64,000 bases of DNA. Origin: Flavobacterium sediminis. Its GTDB lineage: Bacteria; Bacteroidota; Bacteroidia; Flavobacteriales; Flavobacteriaceae. The position numbers and the translations under genes are program-made. Of this stretch, positions 25,631-35,378 are shown piece by piece; the stretch's first letter is position 1, and each line of letters opens with the position of its first letter. The notes under the pieces are model-generated. The model had not been told where the DNA came from and did not search any database. It saw only the letters and a list, made by a program, of their open reading frames with translations. Where the stretch lies: the NCBI RefSeq assembly GCF_003148385.1, contig NZ_CP029463.1, positions 868,001 to 932,000 of the forward strand, written 5' to 3'.

Positions 25631-26482
25631 ATGAAGTTTTACATTGTCATCCCGGCTCATAATGAAGCTAATCTGATTGGATTAACACTAGAATCTTTGG
25701 CAAACCAAACCGTTTTACCGAGCAAAGTGGTAGTTGTCAATGACAATTCTACGGATAACACAGAAGACATCATAGATCAATTTTCCGAGAAATACTCTTG
25801 GCTATCTTTGATCAATAATTCTTCTGAAGCATTACATTTACCGGGAAGTAAAGTTATTTTAGCTTTTAACAAAGGTTTGGAAACGCTGGATACCGATTAT
25901 GATTTCATTGTAAAAGCTGATGCCGACTTGATTTTTCCCGAGAACTACTTTGAAATGATTGTTAAACACTTTCAATCTGACCCAAGATTAGGAATGGTTG
26001 GCGGTTTTGCTTATATAGAAAAAAACGGAGAATGGATTTTAGAGAACTTAACTGATAAAGATCATATCCGTGGTGCTTTTAAAGCCTATCGCAAAGCATG
26101 CTTCGAACAAATTGGCGGACTAAAACCCGCTATGGGTTGGGACACTGTAGATGAACTACTTTGTAAATTTTACGGTTGGCAAGTTACAACAGACGAAAGC
26201 CTGCACGTCAAACATTTAAAACCCACCGGTGCTAATTATAACAAATCCTCCCGCTACAAACAAGGCGAAGCTTTTTATTCTTTAGGTTATGGTTTTATAA
26301 TTACAGCAATTGCATCGTTGAAATTAGCTTTACGAAAAGGAAAACCATTCCTTTTTATAGATTACCTCAACGGGTTTTGGAAAGCTAAAAAAGATAAAAA
26401 GCCATTATTAGTCAACCAAGAACAAGCTAAATTTATCAGACAATATCGTTGGAAGAAAATGAAAGAAAAGTTGTTGCATTAA
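25631..26482 (+). CDS. Family 2 glycosyltransferase
   Basis: A 283-residue GT2 enzyme: FYIVIPAHNEANLIGLTLES, VVNDNSTDNT and FIVKADADLIFPENY (D-x-D). The acceptor part has GAFKAYRKACFEQIGG and MGWDTVDELLCKFYG. It has no membrane spans and is basic at the C-terminus. It diverges from the other GT2/flippase operon and probably belongs to the same surface-glycan pathway. Acceptor and sugar cannot be read from the sequence. Confidence 0.85.
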   Translation: MKFYIVIPAHNEANLIGLTLESLANQTVLPSKVVVVNDNSTDNTEDIIDQFSEKYSWLSLINNSSEALHLPGSKVILAFNKGLETLDTDYDFIVKADADLIFPENYFEMIVKHFQSDPRLGMVGGFAYIEKNGEWILENLTDKDHIRGAFKAYRKACFEQIGGLKPAMGWDTVDELLCKFYGWQVTTDESLHVKHLKPTGANYNKSSRYKQGEAFYSLGYGFIITAIASLKLALRKGKPFLFIDYLNGFWKAKKDKKPLLVNQEQAKFIRQYRWKKMKEKLLH

Positions 26483-26524
26483 CAGATCAGGTCATAAGGA
26501 ACATTGAAAAACAAGATTTTATCA

Positions 26525-26543
26525 TTTTCAAATTTTCAAATTG
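26525..26543 (+). repeat. Dispersed intergenic repeat, copy 3
   Basis: TTTTCAAATTTTCAAATTG, same core and orientation as 418-441, followed by a less exact CCACATTA. Confidence 0.5.
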
Positions 26544-26591
26544 CTGTATTGCCACATTAATTTAGTACTTTAGCCAATATTTTCAGAATAT

Positions 26592-27338
26592 ATGTTTGTA
26601 ATTCGAATTTTATCTCAAATAGGAAAATATTTCATTATGCTCAAAGAAATATTTAGTCGTCATACTAAATGGAACGTAATGAAACAGTTAATTTTAAAAG
26701 AGGTAAACGACTTAGTAATCGATTCATTAGGAATTGTTTGTTTTATTTCGTTTTTCGTTGGTGGAGTTGTTGCAATTCAAACGGCATTGAACCTTACTAA
26801 TCCCTTAATCCCCAAATATCTGATCGGGTTTGCAACAAGACAATCTGTTATTTTAGAATTTGCGCCTACTTTTGTTTCCATCATCATGGCTGGTAAAATG
26901 GGCTCTTTCATAACTTCGAGTATCGGAACCATGAGAGTAACGGAACAGATAGACGCATTGGAAGTAATGGGAGTTAATTCTTTGAACTATTTGGTTTTCC
27001 CGAAAATTATAGCTCTGCTTTTGTATCCGTTTGTGATCGGGATTGCTATGTTCTTAGGGAATTTAGGCGGATGGATGGCTACTGTATACGGAGGGTTTGC
27101 TTCCAGTAACGAATTCATTACCGGTTTACAGGAAGATTTTATTCCGTTTCACATCGCTTACGCTTTTATCAAAACAGTAGTCTTTGCATTCATTCTTGCC
27201 ACGATACCTTCTTTCCATGGTTTTTACATGAAAGGCGGAGCTTTAGAAGTAGGTAAAGCCAGTACTGTATCTTTCGTCTGGACATCGGTTGTTATTATTT
27301 TGATGAATTATATTTTAACCCAAATGTTATTAAGCTAA
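26592..27338 (+). CDS. MlaE-family ABC transporter permease
   Basis: A 248-residue inner-membrane permease with about five to six spans. The family core MAGKMGSFITSSIGTMRVTE followed by IDALEVMGVNS is intact. MlaE-type permeases move phospholipids between inner and outer membranes. The ATPase gene follows with a one-base stop/start overlap (TAATG). No MCE-domain substrate-binding gene follows within the window, so that component must be encoded elsewhere. Confidence 0.9.
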   Translation: MFVIRILSQIGKYFIMLKEIFSRHTKWNVMKQLILKEVNDLVIDSLGIVCFISFFVGGVVAIQTALNLTNPLIPKYLIGFATRQSVILEFAPTFVSIIMAGKMGSFITSSIGTMRVTEQIDALEVMGVNSLNYLVFPKIIALLLYPFVIGIAMFLGNLGGWMATVYGGFASSNEFITGLQEDFIPFHIAYAFIKTVVFAFILATIPSFHGFYMKGGALEVGKASTVSFVWTSVVIILMNYILTQMLLS

Positions 27339-28114
27339 TGATAGAAGTCAAAAATTTAGAAAAAACATTTGGCACACAAAAAGTTTTAAAAGGAATTTCA
27401 ACCCTTTTTGAAGCAGGTCAAACCAGTTTAGTCATTGGTCAGAGCGGATCCGGAAAAACTGTATTTTTAAAGTCTCTTTTAGGCATACATACTCCTGAGA
27501 ACGGAACGATTTCATTTGACGGAAGGATTTATTCGGAAATGTCAAAAGACGAAAAACAGGATCTCAGAACCGAAATGGGAATGGTTTTTCAAGGAAGCGC
27601 TTTGTTCGACAGTATGACCGTAGAAGAAAACGTTGGTTTTCCATTAAAGATGTTTTCTAATAAAACACCGAAAGAGATAAAAGAACGTGTTGATTTTGTT
27701 ATTGAAAGAGTAAATCTGATAGATGCACATCATAAAATGCCGTCTGAGATTTCAGGTGGAATGCAAAAACGCGTCGCAATAGCCAGAGCTATTGTAAATA
27801 ATCCTAAATATCTGTTCTGCGATGAGCCTAACTCAGGACTTGACCCTAAAACGGCTATTGTTATCGACAATCTGATTCAGGAAATTACTAAGGAATACAA
27901 CATTACTACGGTAATCAATACCCATGACATGAACTCAGTAATGGAAATTGGTGAAAAGATCATATTCCTGAAAAACGGACTTCTGGAATGGGAAGGCAGT
28001 AACAAAGAGATCTTTAAAACCGATAACGAAGCGGTAACAGACTTTGTATACTCTTCAGAATTGTTTAAGAAAGTAAGGAGAATGTATCTCGAAGAAGATT
28101 CAGAAAGCAAATAA
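27338..28114 (+). CDS. MlaF-like ABC transporter ATPase
   Basis: A 258-residue ATPase that powers the MlaE-like permease. Walker A is GQSGSGKTV, Q-loop MGMVFQGSALFD, signature ISGGMQKRVAIARAI, Walker B YLFCDEPNSGLD, switch His in INTHDMNS. Length and SGGMQKR signature match MlaF. It is translationally coupled to the permease and convergent with the DUF389 gene. Confidence 0.92.
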   Translation: MIEVKNLEKTFGTQKVLKGISTLFEAGQTSLVIGQSGSGKTVFLKSLLGIHTPENGTISFDGRIYSEMSKDEKQDLRTEMGMVFQGSALFDSMTVEENVGFPLKMFSNKTPKEIKERVDFVIERVNLIDAHHKMPSEISGGMQKRVAIARAIVNNPKYLFCDEPNSGLDPKTAIVIDNLIQEITKEYNITTVINTHDMNSVMEIGEKIIFLKNGLLEWEGSNKEIFKTDNEAVTDFVYSSELFKKVRRMYLEEDSESK

Positions 28115-28116
28115 AT

Positions 28117-29505
28117 TTACTCTGATCTCACTACTACTTTTTTACTTTTTAACTTGGTCTGCAGCCATTTAGTAAATCGATCAGTTTCTTTTTCTTTTAT
28201 AGAACTTTGAATTTCCTTATCCCATTTTACAATAAAATTAGGAACCGTATCAACTGCCTTAAAATTAGTATGTAGTATATTATAGTAAGAGACTTCCTGA
28301 ATATTCTCGTTCAAACTCTTCAATTCTTCTGCTACATCCACAAAAGAGATAGTAGATCCGTTGTTTAACCGAGATTTTAAACTAAAAATTTCTTTATCCT
28401 TTTCTAACAATTGCTCCTCTTTTTTCATCAGCAATTGTTGTGTTGTTAAATAAGAATTCTCAATTTCATTTAAGCGCGACAGTGTTTTCTTGCTTTCCAA
28501 ATCCTGCAAAACTTTAACCTGTACGCCGGGATACCCCAAAGATGTTATTTTATCCTGAATCTTTTTGATCTCCGTATTTTCCAGACTTTCTCCAATCACT
28601 GCAAAACTAACGGTATTGTCTTTATAGCTGGTCTGAATATCAAAAACCCCGATCCCTTTATCATCTTTCATTGCTAAAAGCACGGTTTCCACTTTTCTCT
28701 CAAAATCAGACTTCTTATATAATTTATAAAAGAAATAAACACTTGGCACAAAAATAGCCAGAGCGATTACCGTTAAAAGCTGAGAAATTTGCTTCTTACG
28801 CTGTTTATCTGCATATTCTTTAAGTGGAAAACGCAAAGATTTAACCACTAAATAAGTTGCTGTTGCAATAAAAATTGTATTGATCGAAAATAAGAAAAGA
28901 GCTCCTCCGAAAAAATCCCATTTTCCCGTTGCCAAACCAAATCCTGCCGTACATAATGGAGGCATCAAGGCTGTAGCAATTGCTACACCGGCTATTGTAT
29001 TTGTAGATTTATTTCTTCTGCTTAACGCTACTAATAGTGCCAATCCTCCGGAAAGAGCAATAATAATATCCAACACATTAGGAGAAGTTCTGGCTATTAA
29101 TTCAGGGGTTTCATTTTGAAATAATGGCACACTGAAAAACAAAAAAGAGGTTGAAAGACTCAGGACAACCATAACTCCGAAGTTTTTCAATGATTTGCGC
29201 AACAATTCAATATCATTGATCCCTAATGCCAACCCCATTCCCAAAATAGGTCCCATCAAGGGAGAAATTAACATGGCACCGATTACAACTGCTGTTGAGC
29301 TGGTATTTAACCCTGTTGAAGCTATTAAAATGGAAAAGATCAAAACCCAGGCATTCTGCCCCCTCATGTCAATACCGGCTCTTATATCTTCTATTGTTGC
29401 TCTTCTGTCGGTATCTTTAGAGATATCGAAAATCTCCCGGATTAACTCTTTAAAGCTGCTCAACAATGAAGAAACTGAACTTTGCTCTTGATTTTGGTTT
29501 TCCAT
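28117..29505 (-). CDS. DUF389 membrane protein
   Basis: A 462-residue protein with about six hydrophobic segments in residues 50-250, containing the DUF389 core VVIGAMLISPLMGPILGMG and IATALMPPLCTAGFGLA. After the last span the soluble C-terminal ~200 residues hold a small domain (YPGVQVKVLQDLESK) and a coiled coil (TQQLLMKKEEQLLEKDKEI). The function is not established. It overlaps the manC stop by one base and is probably co-transcribed with it. Confidence 0.85.
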   Translation of the reverse strand: MENQNQEQSSVSSLLSSFKELIREIFDISKDTDRRATIEDIRAGIDMRGQNAWVLIFSILIASTGLNTSSTAVVIGAMLISPLMGPILGMGLALGINDIELLRKSLKNFGVMVVLSLSTSFLFFSVPLFQNETPELIARTSPNVLDIIIALSGGLALLVALSRRNKSTNTIAGVAIATALMPPLCTAGFGLATGKWDFFGGALFLFSINTIFIATATYLVVKSLRFPLKEYADKQRKKQISQLLTVIALAIFVPSVYFFYKLYKKSDFERKVETVLLAMKDDKGIGVFDIQTSYKDNTVSFAVIGESLENTEIKKIQDKITSLGYPGVQVKVLQDLESKKTLSRLNEIENSYLTTQQLLMKKEEQLLEKDKEIFSLKSRLNNGSTISFVDVAEELKSLNENIQEVSYYNILHTNFKAVDTVPNFIVKWDKEIQSSIKEKETDRFTKWLQTKLKSKKVVVRSE

Positions 29506-30562
29506 TAGCCATTAATTTTAGACACTATTTGCTTAATATCCTGCTCTTTGCATTTCGGGTAGATCAATAGTACATCATCCTTATCTACAATGATGTAATC
29601 ATCTAATCCATCTATCACCACAAGTTTTTTGCCTTCGGCACGAATAATATTATTTGAAGAATTTTCTAATACTACTGTTGCATTTACAATGGCATTATTA
29701 TTAGAATCTTTAACTAATTTTTCATGAAGTGAACCCCAGGTCCCCAGATCGTTCCAGTCAAAATTAGCAGCCAATACATATACATTCTTAGCTCGTTCTA
29801 AGACTGCATAATCTATAGATATATTTTCTGCTGAAATATAATTGTCTTTTATAAACTGTTTTTCATCTACTGTTTGATAAAAGTCGTACCCACTATAAAA
29901 CAACTGGTACATTGTTGGCTTGAATTTTTTAAAGACATTCTCTATAGATTGCACGCTCCAAATAAAAATTCCGGCATTCCACAGAAAGTTTCCGCTTTCT
30001 AAAAATTTTTTTGCAGTATCATAATCCGGTTTTTCCCGAAACTGAACAACCTTTTTTACAGCGTGTTTATCTTCTTTATTATATTCAATGTAACCAAAAC
30101 CAGTATTCGGAAATGTCGGCTTGATCCCTAATGTCACTAGCGAATCATGCTTTTCACAAAACTGGAAAGCCTGTTCGACATCTTTCGCAAAAGCATCTTC
30201 ATCTTCTATCCAGTGGTCCGAAGGTGCTACAATCATAACTGCGTCAGGATTCTGTTTTTTAATTTTTAACGAAGCATACAAGATACAAGGCGCCGTATTT
30301 CGCATAATGGGCTCCAAAACAACCTGCTCCGGTTTCAAATCAGGTAGCTGCTTAAGAACTAAGTCATTATATTTTTCATTCGTTAAAACGAGAATATTAT
30401 CAACAGGAATAACTTTGCTCAACCGGGAAAAGGTTTTTTGCAACAACGTAACTCCTGTTCCTAACATATCATGAAATTGTTTAGGAAACTCTGTTGTACT
30501 AACCGGCCAAAAACGAGAGCCAACTCCCCGGCCATTATTATAGCATAATAATTTTTATTCAT
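29505..30562 (-). pseudogene. manC: Mannose-1-phosphate guanylyltransferase, frameshifted as read
   Basis: Makes GDP-mannose from Man-1-P and GTP for surface glycans. The uninterrupted frame starts only at 30467 (MLGTGVTLLQKTF), lacking the nucleotide-binding start. From ATG 30562 the other frame reads MNKNYYAIIMAG and then breaks. Adding one C to the four at 30526-30529 restores AGGVGSRFWPVSTTEFPKQF, the GGxGxR(L/F)WP signature, giving about 352 residues, a normal length for the short (non-bifunctional) type. Downstream motifs (VAPSDHWI, FGYIEY, NAGIFIW, DWNDLGTW) are intact. Sequencing error is most likely. Confidence 0.9.
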
Positions 30563-30658
30563 AGAAACACATATCTGCTAAGGTTCAAAAATACTAAGAT
30601 TTTTTCAAATAAGAGGTAATTTAAGAATATGCTGTTTAATCTTTACAATTTTTTAGCA

Positions 30659-31264
30659 TTAAAAGCTAAGTTGTTCAACTTCTGCATTGGGCTGAAAAAG
30701 GTAAACTCTACCTGTCTTTAACTCAATACATTCATAACGTTTTACCCGTAGCGCTATTTTTTTAAAAACTTTTCCGTTATGAATCCTGAAATGAGCACCA
30801 TAAGGCAATTCAAACACATAAATCTTTCCGTTCTCTTCCTTTTCATCAAATTGCTTCAAAGCCAAGCTTAAAGTTGCATCTGTATCGCTACTGGCTTTCG
30901 GATTTCTGAAGTGACGAGCCAGAAGCGGTAACAACTGGTTTGGAAAAACTTCCGGACGAATAAAGGGAACCATTAGTTGCTGAAACGTATATTTCCATTC
31001 ATTCCCATGGGGTTTTATCATCCTACCGTATTTCTCAAAAGCTACCAGATGCGCAATTTCATGGACTAAAGTAATCAGAAAACGATATTTATTCAAGCTT
31101 GCATTTACTGTAATCAAATGGTATCCGTTAGTATCTTTACGATAATCACCATGCCGTGTTACCCGATCATTAACGATCTTCAGATGTACATGATTCATCT
31201 TTATAAGTTCAAAACAAGGATGAACAGCATGCTCCGGTAAATATTTTACTAAAATTTCAACCAT
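30659..31264 (-). CDS. SprT-like zinc metalloprotease-domain protein
   Basis: A 201-residue protein of the SprT/SPRTN-like family. The zinc site is TLVHEIAHLVAFEKYG (HExxH), with the third ligand probably the His in KPHGNEWK. Residues 145-190 resemble the zinc-ribbon region, but the expected Cys pairs are missing: only one Cys (YECIEL) remains. Function in Bacteroidota is not established; eukaryotic relatives cut DNA-protein crosslinks. It lies 20 nt upstream of the SDR gene on the same strand. Confidence 0.8.
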   Translation of the reverse strand: MVEILVKYLPEHAVHPCFELIKMNHVHLKIVNDRVTRHGDYRKDTNGYHLITVNASLNKYRFLITLVHEIAHLVAFEKYGRMIKPHGNEWKYTFQQLMVPFIRPEVFPNQLLPLLARHFRNPKASSDTDATLSLALKQFDEKEENGKIYVFELPYGAHFRIHNGKVFKKIALRVKRYECIELKTGRVYLFQPNAEVEQLSF

Positions 31265-31284
31265 TTTTCAGATCACTCTTTACA

Positions 31285-31965
31285 TTACGGAGTAGTGGAA
31301 CTCACCTGCAAAACTTTTCCGTTAAAATATTTATTCCCTGTTAAGGCAAAATTGAAAATATAATCTGCCATTTCCTGAGCGGATAGCGGCGCTTCATAGC
31401 CCGGAAAAGCTTCTTGCAACATTTCTGTATTGACTGCTCCCAAAGCCAATACATTAAAGGCTATACCTTTTTCTTTATATTCTTCAGCCAAAAGCTCAGA
31501 AAGTGTAATCACGGCTCCTTTACTGGAACTATAAGCTGCTAATCCCGGAAACTTCATACTTCCTTGTACCCCTCCCATCGAACTGATCGTAACCACATGG
31601 CTTTCATTCAGCATAAACGGAATACAAATCCTTGTTAATTCTGCCACTGCAAAGACATTTACAGCATAAACATTCTGAAAATCCAAAGCCGTAAGATTTT
31701 CAAAAGGCTTATTGATCAAGCTTCCCGCATTATGAATCAAAACATCAATCTTTTTATCCCAAGCCTTTTCTACAAAATCCTCAACTTTTACCAACTCCTC
31801 TGATTTAGCAATATCAATTGTCAGACACGTAATATTAGGGTTCTCCATTAAAGGTTTCGGTGCTTTTCTGGATATTGCCAGAACCTGATGCCCGGATTCG
31901 GCAAATAACAATGCTAATTCATAACCTATGCCACGAGAGGTTCCCGTGATAATTATATTTTTCAT
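31285..31965 (-). CDS. SDR family oxidoreductase
   Basis: A 226-residue short-chain dehydrogenase. Cofactor loop IITGTSRGIGYELAL (TGxxxGIG), NAG motif LIHNAGSL, catalytic Ser in TISSMGG and YSSSKGA (Tyr-x-x-x-Lys). Arg/Lys residues after the second strand (SRKAPK) suggest NADP(H). The substrate is unknown. It is followed 20 nt later by the SprT-like gene, and preceded by the PDH E2 gene and its terminator. Confidence 0.88.
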   Translation of the reverse strand: MKNIIITGTSRGIGYELALLFAESGHQVLAISRKAPKPLMENPNITCLTIDIAKSEELVKVEDFVEKAWDKKIDVLIHNAGSLINKPFENLTALDFQNVYAVNVFAVAELTRICIPFMLNESHVVTISSMGGVQGSMKFPGLAAYSSSKGAVITLSELLAEEYKEKGIAFNVLALGAVNTEMLQEAFPGYEAPLSAQEMADYIFNFALTGNKYFNGKVLQVSSTTP

Positions 31966-32001
31966 TCAGATTCCTGTTTTGGGTAAAGGTAAAAAATAAA
32001 A

Positions 32002-32027
32002 AAATCCCAAGAAAATCTTGGGATTGA
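32002..32027 (-). terminator. Terminator of the pdh genes
   Basis: AATCCCAAG, loop ATTTT-type, CTTGGGATT followed by a T-run in the - strand direction, 20 nt past the E2 stop. Confidence 0.8.
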
Positions 32028-32046
32028 AAGTATTTTTAATATTCTT

Positions 32047-33671
32047 TTAAGCTAACATAGTAACCGGATTCTCCATATAAGACTTAAATGTCTGAAGGAA
32101 TTGTGCACCGGTAGCCCCGTCAACTGTTCTGTGATCACAAGCTAATGTAATGGTCATGGTATGCCCTACTACAATTTGTCCGTTTTTAACTACAGGTTTT
32201 TCTACAATTGCCCCTACTGACATAATTGCCGAGTTCGGTTGATTTATGATAGACGTAAAAGACTGAATTCCGAACATTCCTAAATTAGAGATTGTAAAAG
32301 TACTACCTTCCATCTCTGTCGGTTGTATTTTTTTCGCTTTAGCTCTTCCTGCCATATCTTTTACAGCAGCTCCGATTTGTGATAGGTTCATCTGATCTGT
32401 AAATTTCAATACCGGAACCACTAAACCGTCTTCAACGGCAACTGCTACTCCTACGTGTACATGATGATTCAGCACCATTGCATCCTCTCTCCATTGTGAA
32501 TTTACCTGTGGATGTTTCTTCAATGCCATTGCACAAGCTTTAACCACCATATCGTTAAATGACACCTTGGTATCCGGTAATGTATTGATCATGGCACGTG
32601 AAGCCATTGCATTATCCATATCTAATTCGATAGTTAAATAATAATGCGGTGCTGTAAATTTGGATTCTCCCAAACGACGCGCAATTGTTTTACGCATTTG
32701 AGAATTTTTAATTTCTTCACGGAATTCTTCACCCGCCGGAACAAAAGGTTTAACAGAAGCTACTGCCTGAGTTGCTTCAGCTACTGCCTGAACAGGCGCA
32801 GCAGAAGGCGTAAAGTTCTCCACATCGCTTTTAACGATTCTCCCGTTTTCACCGGTCCCTTTTACCTGATTCAGATCTATTCCCTTCTCCTCAGCAATCT
32901 TCTTAGCCAATGGAGAAGCGAAAATTCGCCCCCGTTATTTGAATGAGCAGCTGCAGAAGAACTATTAGTTGTTGCTGTAGCAACAGCAGTATTCTCTACC
33001 TTAGATTCTTCTTTAGTTGTTTCTTCGGAAGCACCTCCTGCTTTAAAGTTTGCCACAACACCAGAAACATCAGTACCGGCAGGTCCTAAAATAGCCAAAA
33101 TGCTATCTACAGGAGCTGTTTCTCCTTCCTGAACACCTATATACAACAATGTTCCTGCATTAAATGACTCAAACTCCATTGTTGCTTTATCAGTTTCGAT
33201 TTCCGCCAAGATATCTCCTTCTTTTACGGCATCTCCTACTTTTTTCAACCAAGTAGCTACTGTTCCGGTTGTCATCGTATCACTTAGACGAGGCATCGTT
33301 ACAACTTTTACCCCTTCCGGTATTGCAACTTCTGCCGAAGCTTTAGTTTCTTCTTTAACTTCCGGAGTCGCAGTTTCTTCTGTTTTAGGAGCTGCACCTG
33401 CACCCTGACTAATCAAAGCACTGATATCTTCTCCTTCGTCTCCGATGATGGCCAAAAGTGAATCTACAGGAGCCGTTTCTCCCTCATTTATTCCGATATG
33501 CAATAGCGTTCCGGCATTAAACGATTCAAATTCCATTGTCGCTTTATCCGTTTCAATTTCCGCTAAAATATCTCCTTCTTTTACTTTATCTCCAACTTTT
33601 TTAAGCCATGTTGCCACAGTACCTTCTGTCATGGTATCGCTTAAACGAGGCATTGTAATTACTGTTGCCAT
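32047..33671 (-). pseudogene. pdhC: Pyruvate dehydrogenase E2 (dihydrolipoyl acetyltransferase), frameshifted as read
   Basis: E2 core of the pyruvate dehydrogenase complex, transferring acetyl to CoA. Two lipoyl domains (Lys43 and Lys162, each in EIETDKATMEFES) are joined by Ala/Pro-type linkers to an E3-binding domain (KGTGENGRIVKSDV) and a catalytic domain ending in CDHRTVDGATGAQFL. The frame breaks at the five C at 32929-32933. One more C restores NNGGRIFASPLAKKIAEEKG, the start of the E3-binding domain, giving about 541 residues. All domains are otherwise intact, so a sequencing error is likely. E1-alpha lies 5 nt upstream; E1-beta is not adjacent. Confidence 0.93.
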
Positions 33672-33676
33672 ATTGC

Positions 33677-34675
33677 TTATAATTTATGAGGTAAAAATGG
33701 ATAATTCTCTTGTTCGTACACCACATCATACATTACATTCAGTTCCGGATATGGTGAATCTTCTGCAAATTTTTCACATTCTGCTACTAAATTCTTTACC
33801 CTTTCATCGATAGCCTCGATTTCTGCTTCTGTCGCAAAATCTTTTTCTTTAATAACTTCTAAGACTTGTGTGATCGGGTCGATTTTTTTGTATTCCTCAA
33901 CTTCTTCTTTTGTTCTGTAGTGTTGAGCATCTGACATTGAATGTCCGCGATAACGATATGTTTTCATTTCAAGGAAAGTAGGTCCGTCTCCGCGACGTGC
34001 TCTTTCGATAGCTTCATACATTGCTTCTGCCACTTTAATAGGGTTCATTCCGTCTACCGGTCCGCATGGCATCTCATACCCTAAACCTAATTTCCATACA
34101 TCTGTATGATTAGCAGTTCTTTCCACAGAAGTTCCCATTGCGTATCCATTGTTCTCACAAATGAACACTACCGGTAATTTCCAGTTCATTGCCATATTGA
34201 ATGTTTCATGAAGCGAACCTTGGCGAGCAGCTCCGTCTCCGAAGTAAGTCAGCGTTACACCTCCTGTATTGAAGTATTTATCCCCGAAAGCAATTCCTGC
34301 TCCTAGCGGAATTTGCCCTCCTACAATCCCGTGTCCTCCGTAAAAACCGTGTTCTTTAGAAAAAATGTGCATTGAACCGCCTAAACCTTGAGAAGTTCCT
34401 GTACCTTTTCCTAAAAGTTCTGCCATAACTCTTTTCGGGTCAACTCCCATTCCTATTGGCTGAACGTGATTACGGTAAGCTGTAATAATTTTATCTTTTG
34501 ATAAATCCATCGCATGTAAAGCCCCAGCTAAAACAGCTTCCTGACCATTATACAAGTGAAGAAATCCTCTTACTTTTTGTTGGATATATAACGCAGCCAG
34601 TTTGTCTTCAAACTTTCTCCAGAACTGCATATCTTCATACCACTTAAGGTAAACTTCTTTAGTTATCGGTTTCAT
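33677..34675 (-). CDS. pdhA: Pyruvate dehydrogenase E1 alpha subunit
   Basis: A 332-residue thiamine-diphosphate subunit that, with E1-beta, decarboxylates pyruvate and passes acetyl to E2. The ThDP motif GDGAARQGSLHETFNMA ends near VVFICENNGYAMGT. The phosphorylation-loop-like YRYRGHSMSDAQHYR is conserved. Length is typical of the separate alpha subunit. It is followed 5 nt later by the E2 gene, so alpha and E2 form an operon with the beta gene elsewhere, an order I recall from other flavobacteria. Confidence 0.95.
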   Translation of the reverse strand: MKPITKEVYLKWYEDMQFWRKFEDKLAALYIQQKVRGFLHLYNGQEAVLAGALHAMDLSKDKIITAYRNHVQPIGMGVDPKRVMAELLGKGTGTSQGLGGSMHIFSKEHGFYGGHGIVGGQIPLGAGIAFGDKYFNTGGVTLTYFGDGAARQGSLHETFNMAMNWKLPVVFICENNGYAMGTSVERTANHTDVWKLGLGYEMPCGPVDGMNPIKVAEAMYEAIERARRGDGPTFLEMKTYRYRGHSMSDAQHYRTKEEVEEYKKIDPITQVLEVIKEKDFATEAEIEAIDERVKNLVAECEKFAEDSPYPELNVMYDVVYEQENYPFLPHKL

Positions 34676-34831
34676 TTTGATTTGTTTGTTAATTTAAAAT
34701 GTAAATCCAAAATTCCCAAAGTAGAAATTTTAGCAATAGCAAAAATAGCACTTCAAAAAATATTGAAAAAATTAATTTCAAGGAAATTAACGTTTTTTAT
34801 TTATAAAATGATATTTTTATTAACGAAATCG

Positions 34832-35314
34832 TTATAGGTATTTTTTATCGAAAAGTAATGGCAATAAATTCTTTAACGAATCAGATTTATATATTTCCCC
34901 TATTGCTCCCATAAAGAAAATTTCAATTCCGGCACTTTGTTTGACCTCATACTCGGCTATTGATTGACGACAGGCACCACAGGGCGGTATTGGATCTGCC
35001 AGTTCTTTATCTTGTGGCGAAGCTGAGATAAAGATCTTTTGTATCACTGCATCAGGGTAATTAGCTCCGGCATAAAAAACAGCTACTCTTTCCGCACACA
35101 ATCCTGACGGATAAGCCGCATTTTCCTGATTAGTTCCTGTTACCACTTTTCCGTTATCCAAAAGCAACGCAACACCAACCTGAAACTTAGAATAGGGTGC
35201 ATACGCAATTTTTCTTACCTCATGAGCTTTTTCCATTAGCTCTCGGTCTAATGCTTCCAATTCATCAATAGAAGTGAAAACCGTAAAATCAGATGTAATT
35301 GAAATTTGTTTCAT
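34832..35314 (-). CDS. cdd: Cytidine deaminase
   Basis: A 160-residue zinc enzyme converting cytidine/deoxycytidine to uridine forms in pyrimidine salvage. Zinc and catalytic residues are in GLCAERVAVF (Cys, Glu) and PPCGACRQSI (two Cys), the pattern of the homotetrameric class. KFQVGVALL supplies the substrate loop. I start at ATG 35314 (MKQISITSDF) rather than an in-frame TTG at 35335. It lies between the pdhA and porV genes on the same strand, with the porV terminator in front. Confidence 0.93.
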   Translation of the reverse strand: MKQISITSDFTVFTSIDELEALDRELMEKAHEVRKIAYAPYSKFQVGVALLLDNGKVVTGTNQENAAYPSGLCAERVAVFYAGANYPDAVIQKIFISASPQDKELADPIPPCGACRQSIAEYEVKQSAGIEIFFMGAIGEIYKSDSLKNLLPLLFDKKYL

Positions 35315-35322
35315 AATCGAGG

Positions 35323-35358
35323 AAAAAAAATCCAAACTCTGTTTAGAATTTGGATTTG
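35323..35358 (-). terminator. Terminator of porV
   Basis: AAATCCAAA / TTTGGATTT around a 12-nt loop, with a T-run on the - strand (A-run at 35323-35330). Confidence 0.7.
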
Positions 35359-35378
35359 AATTTAATTAGTTCTTATTA

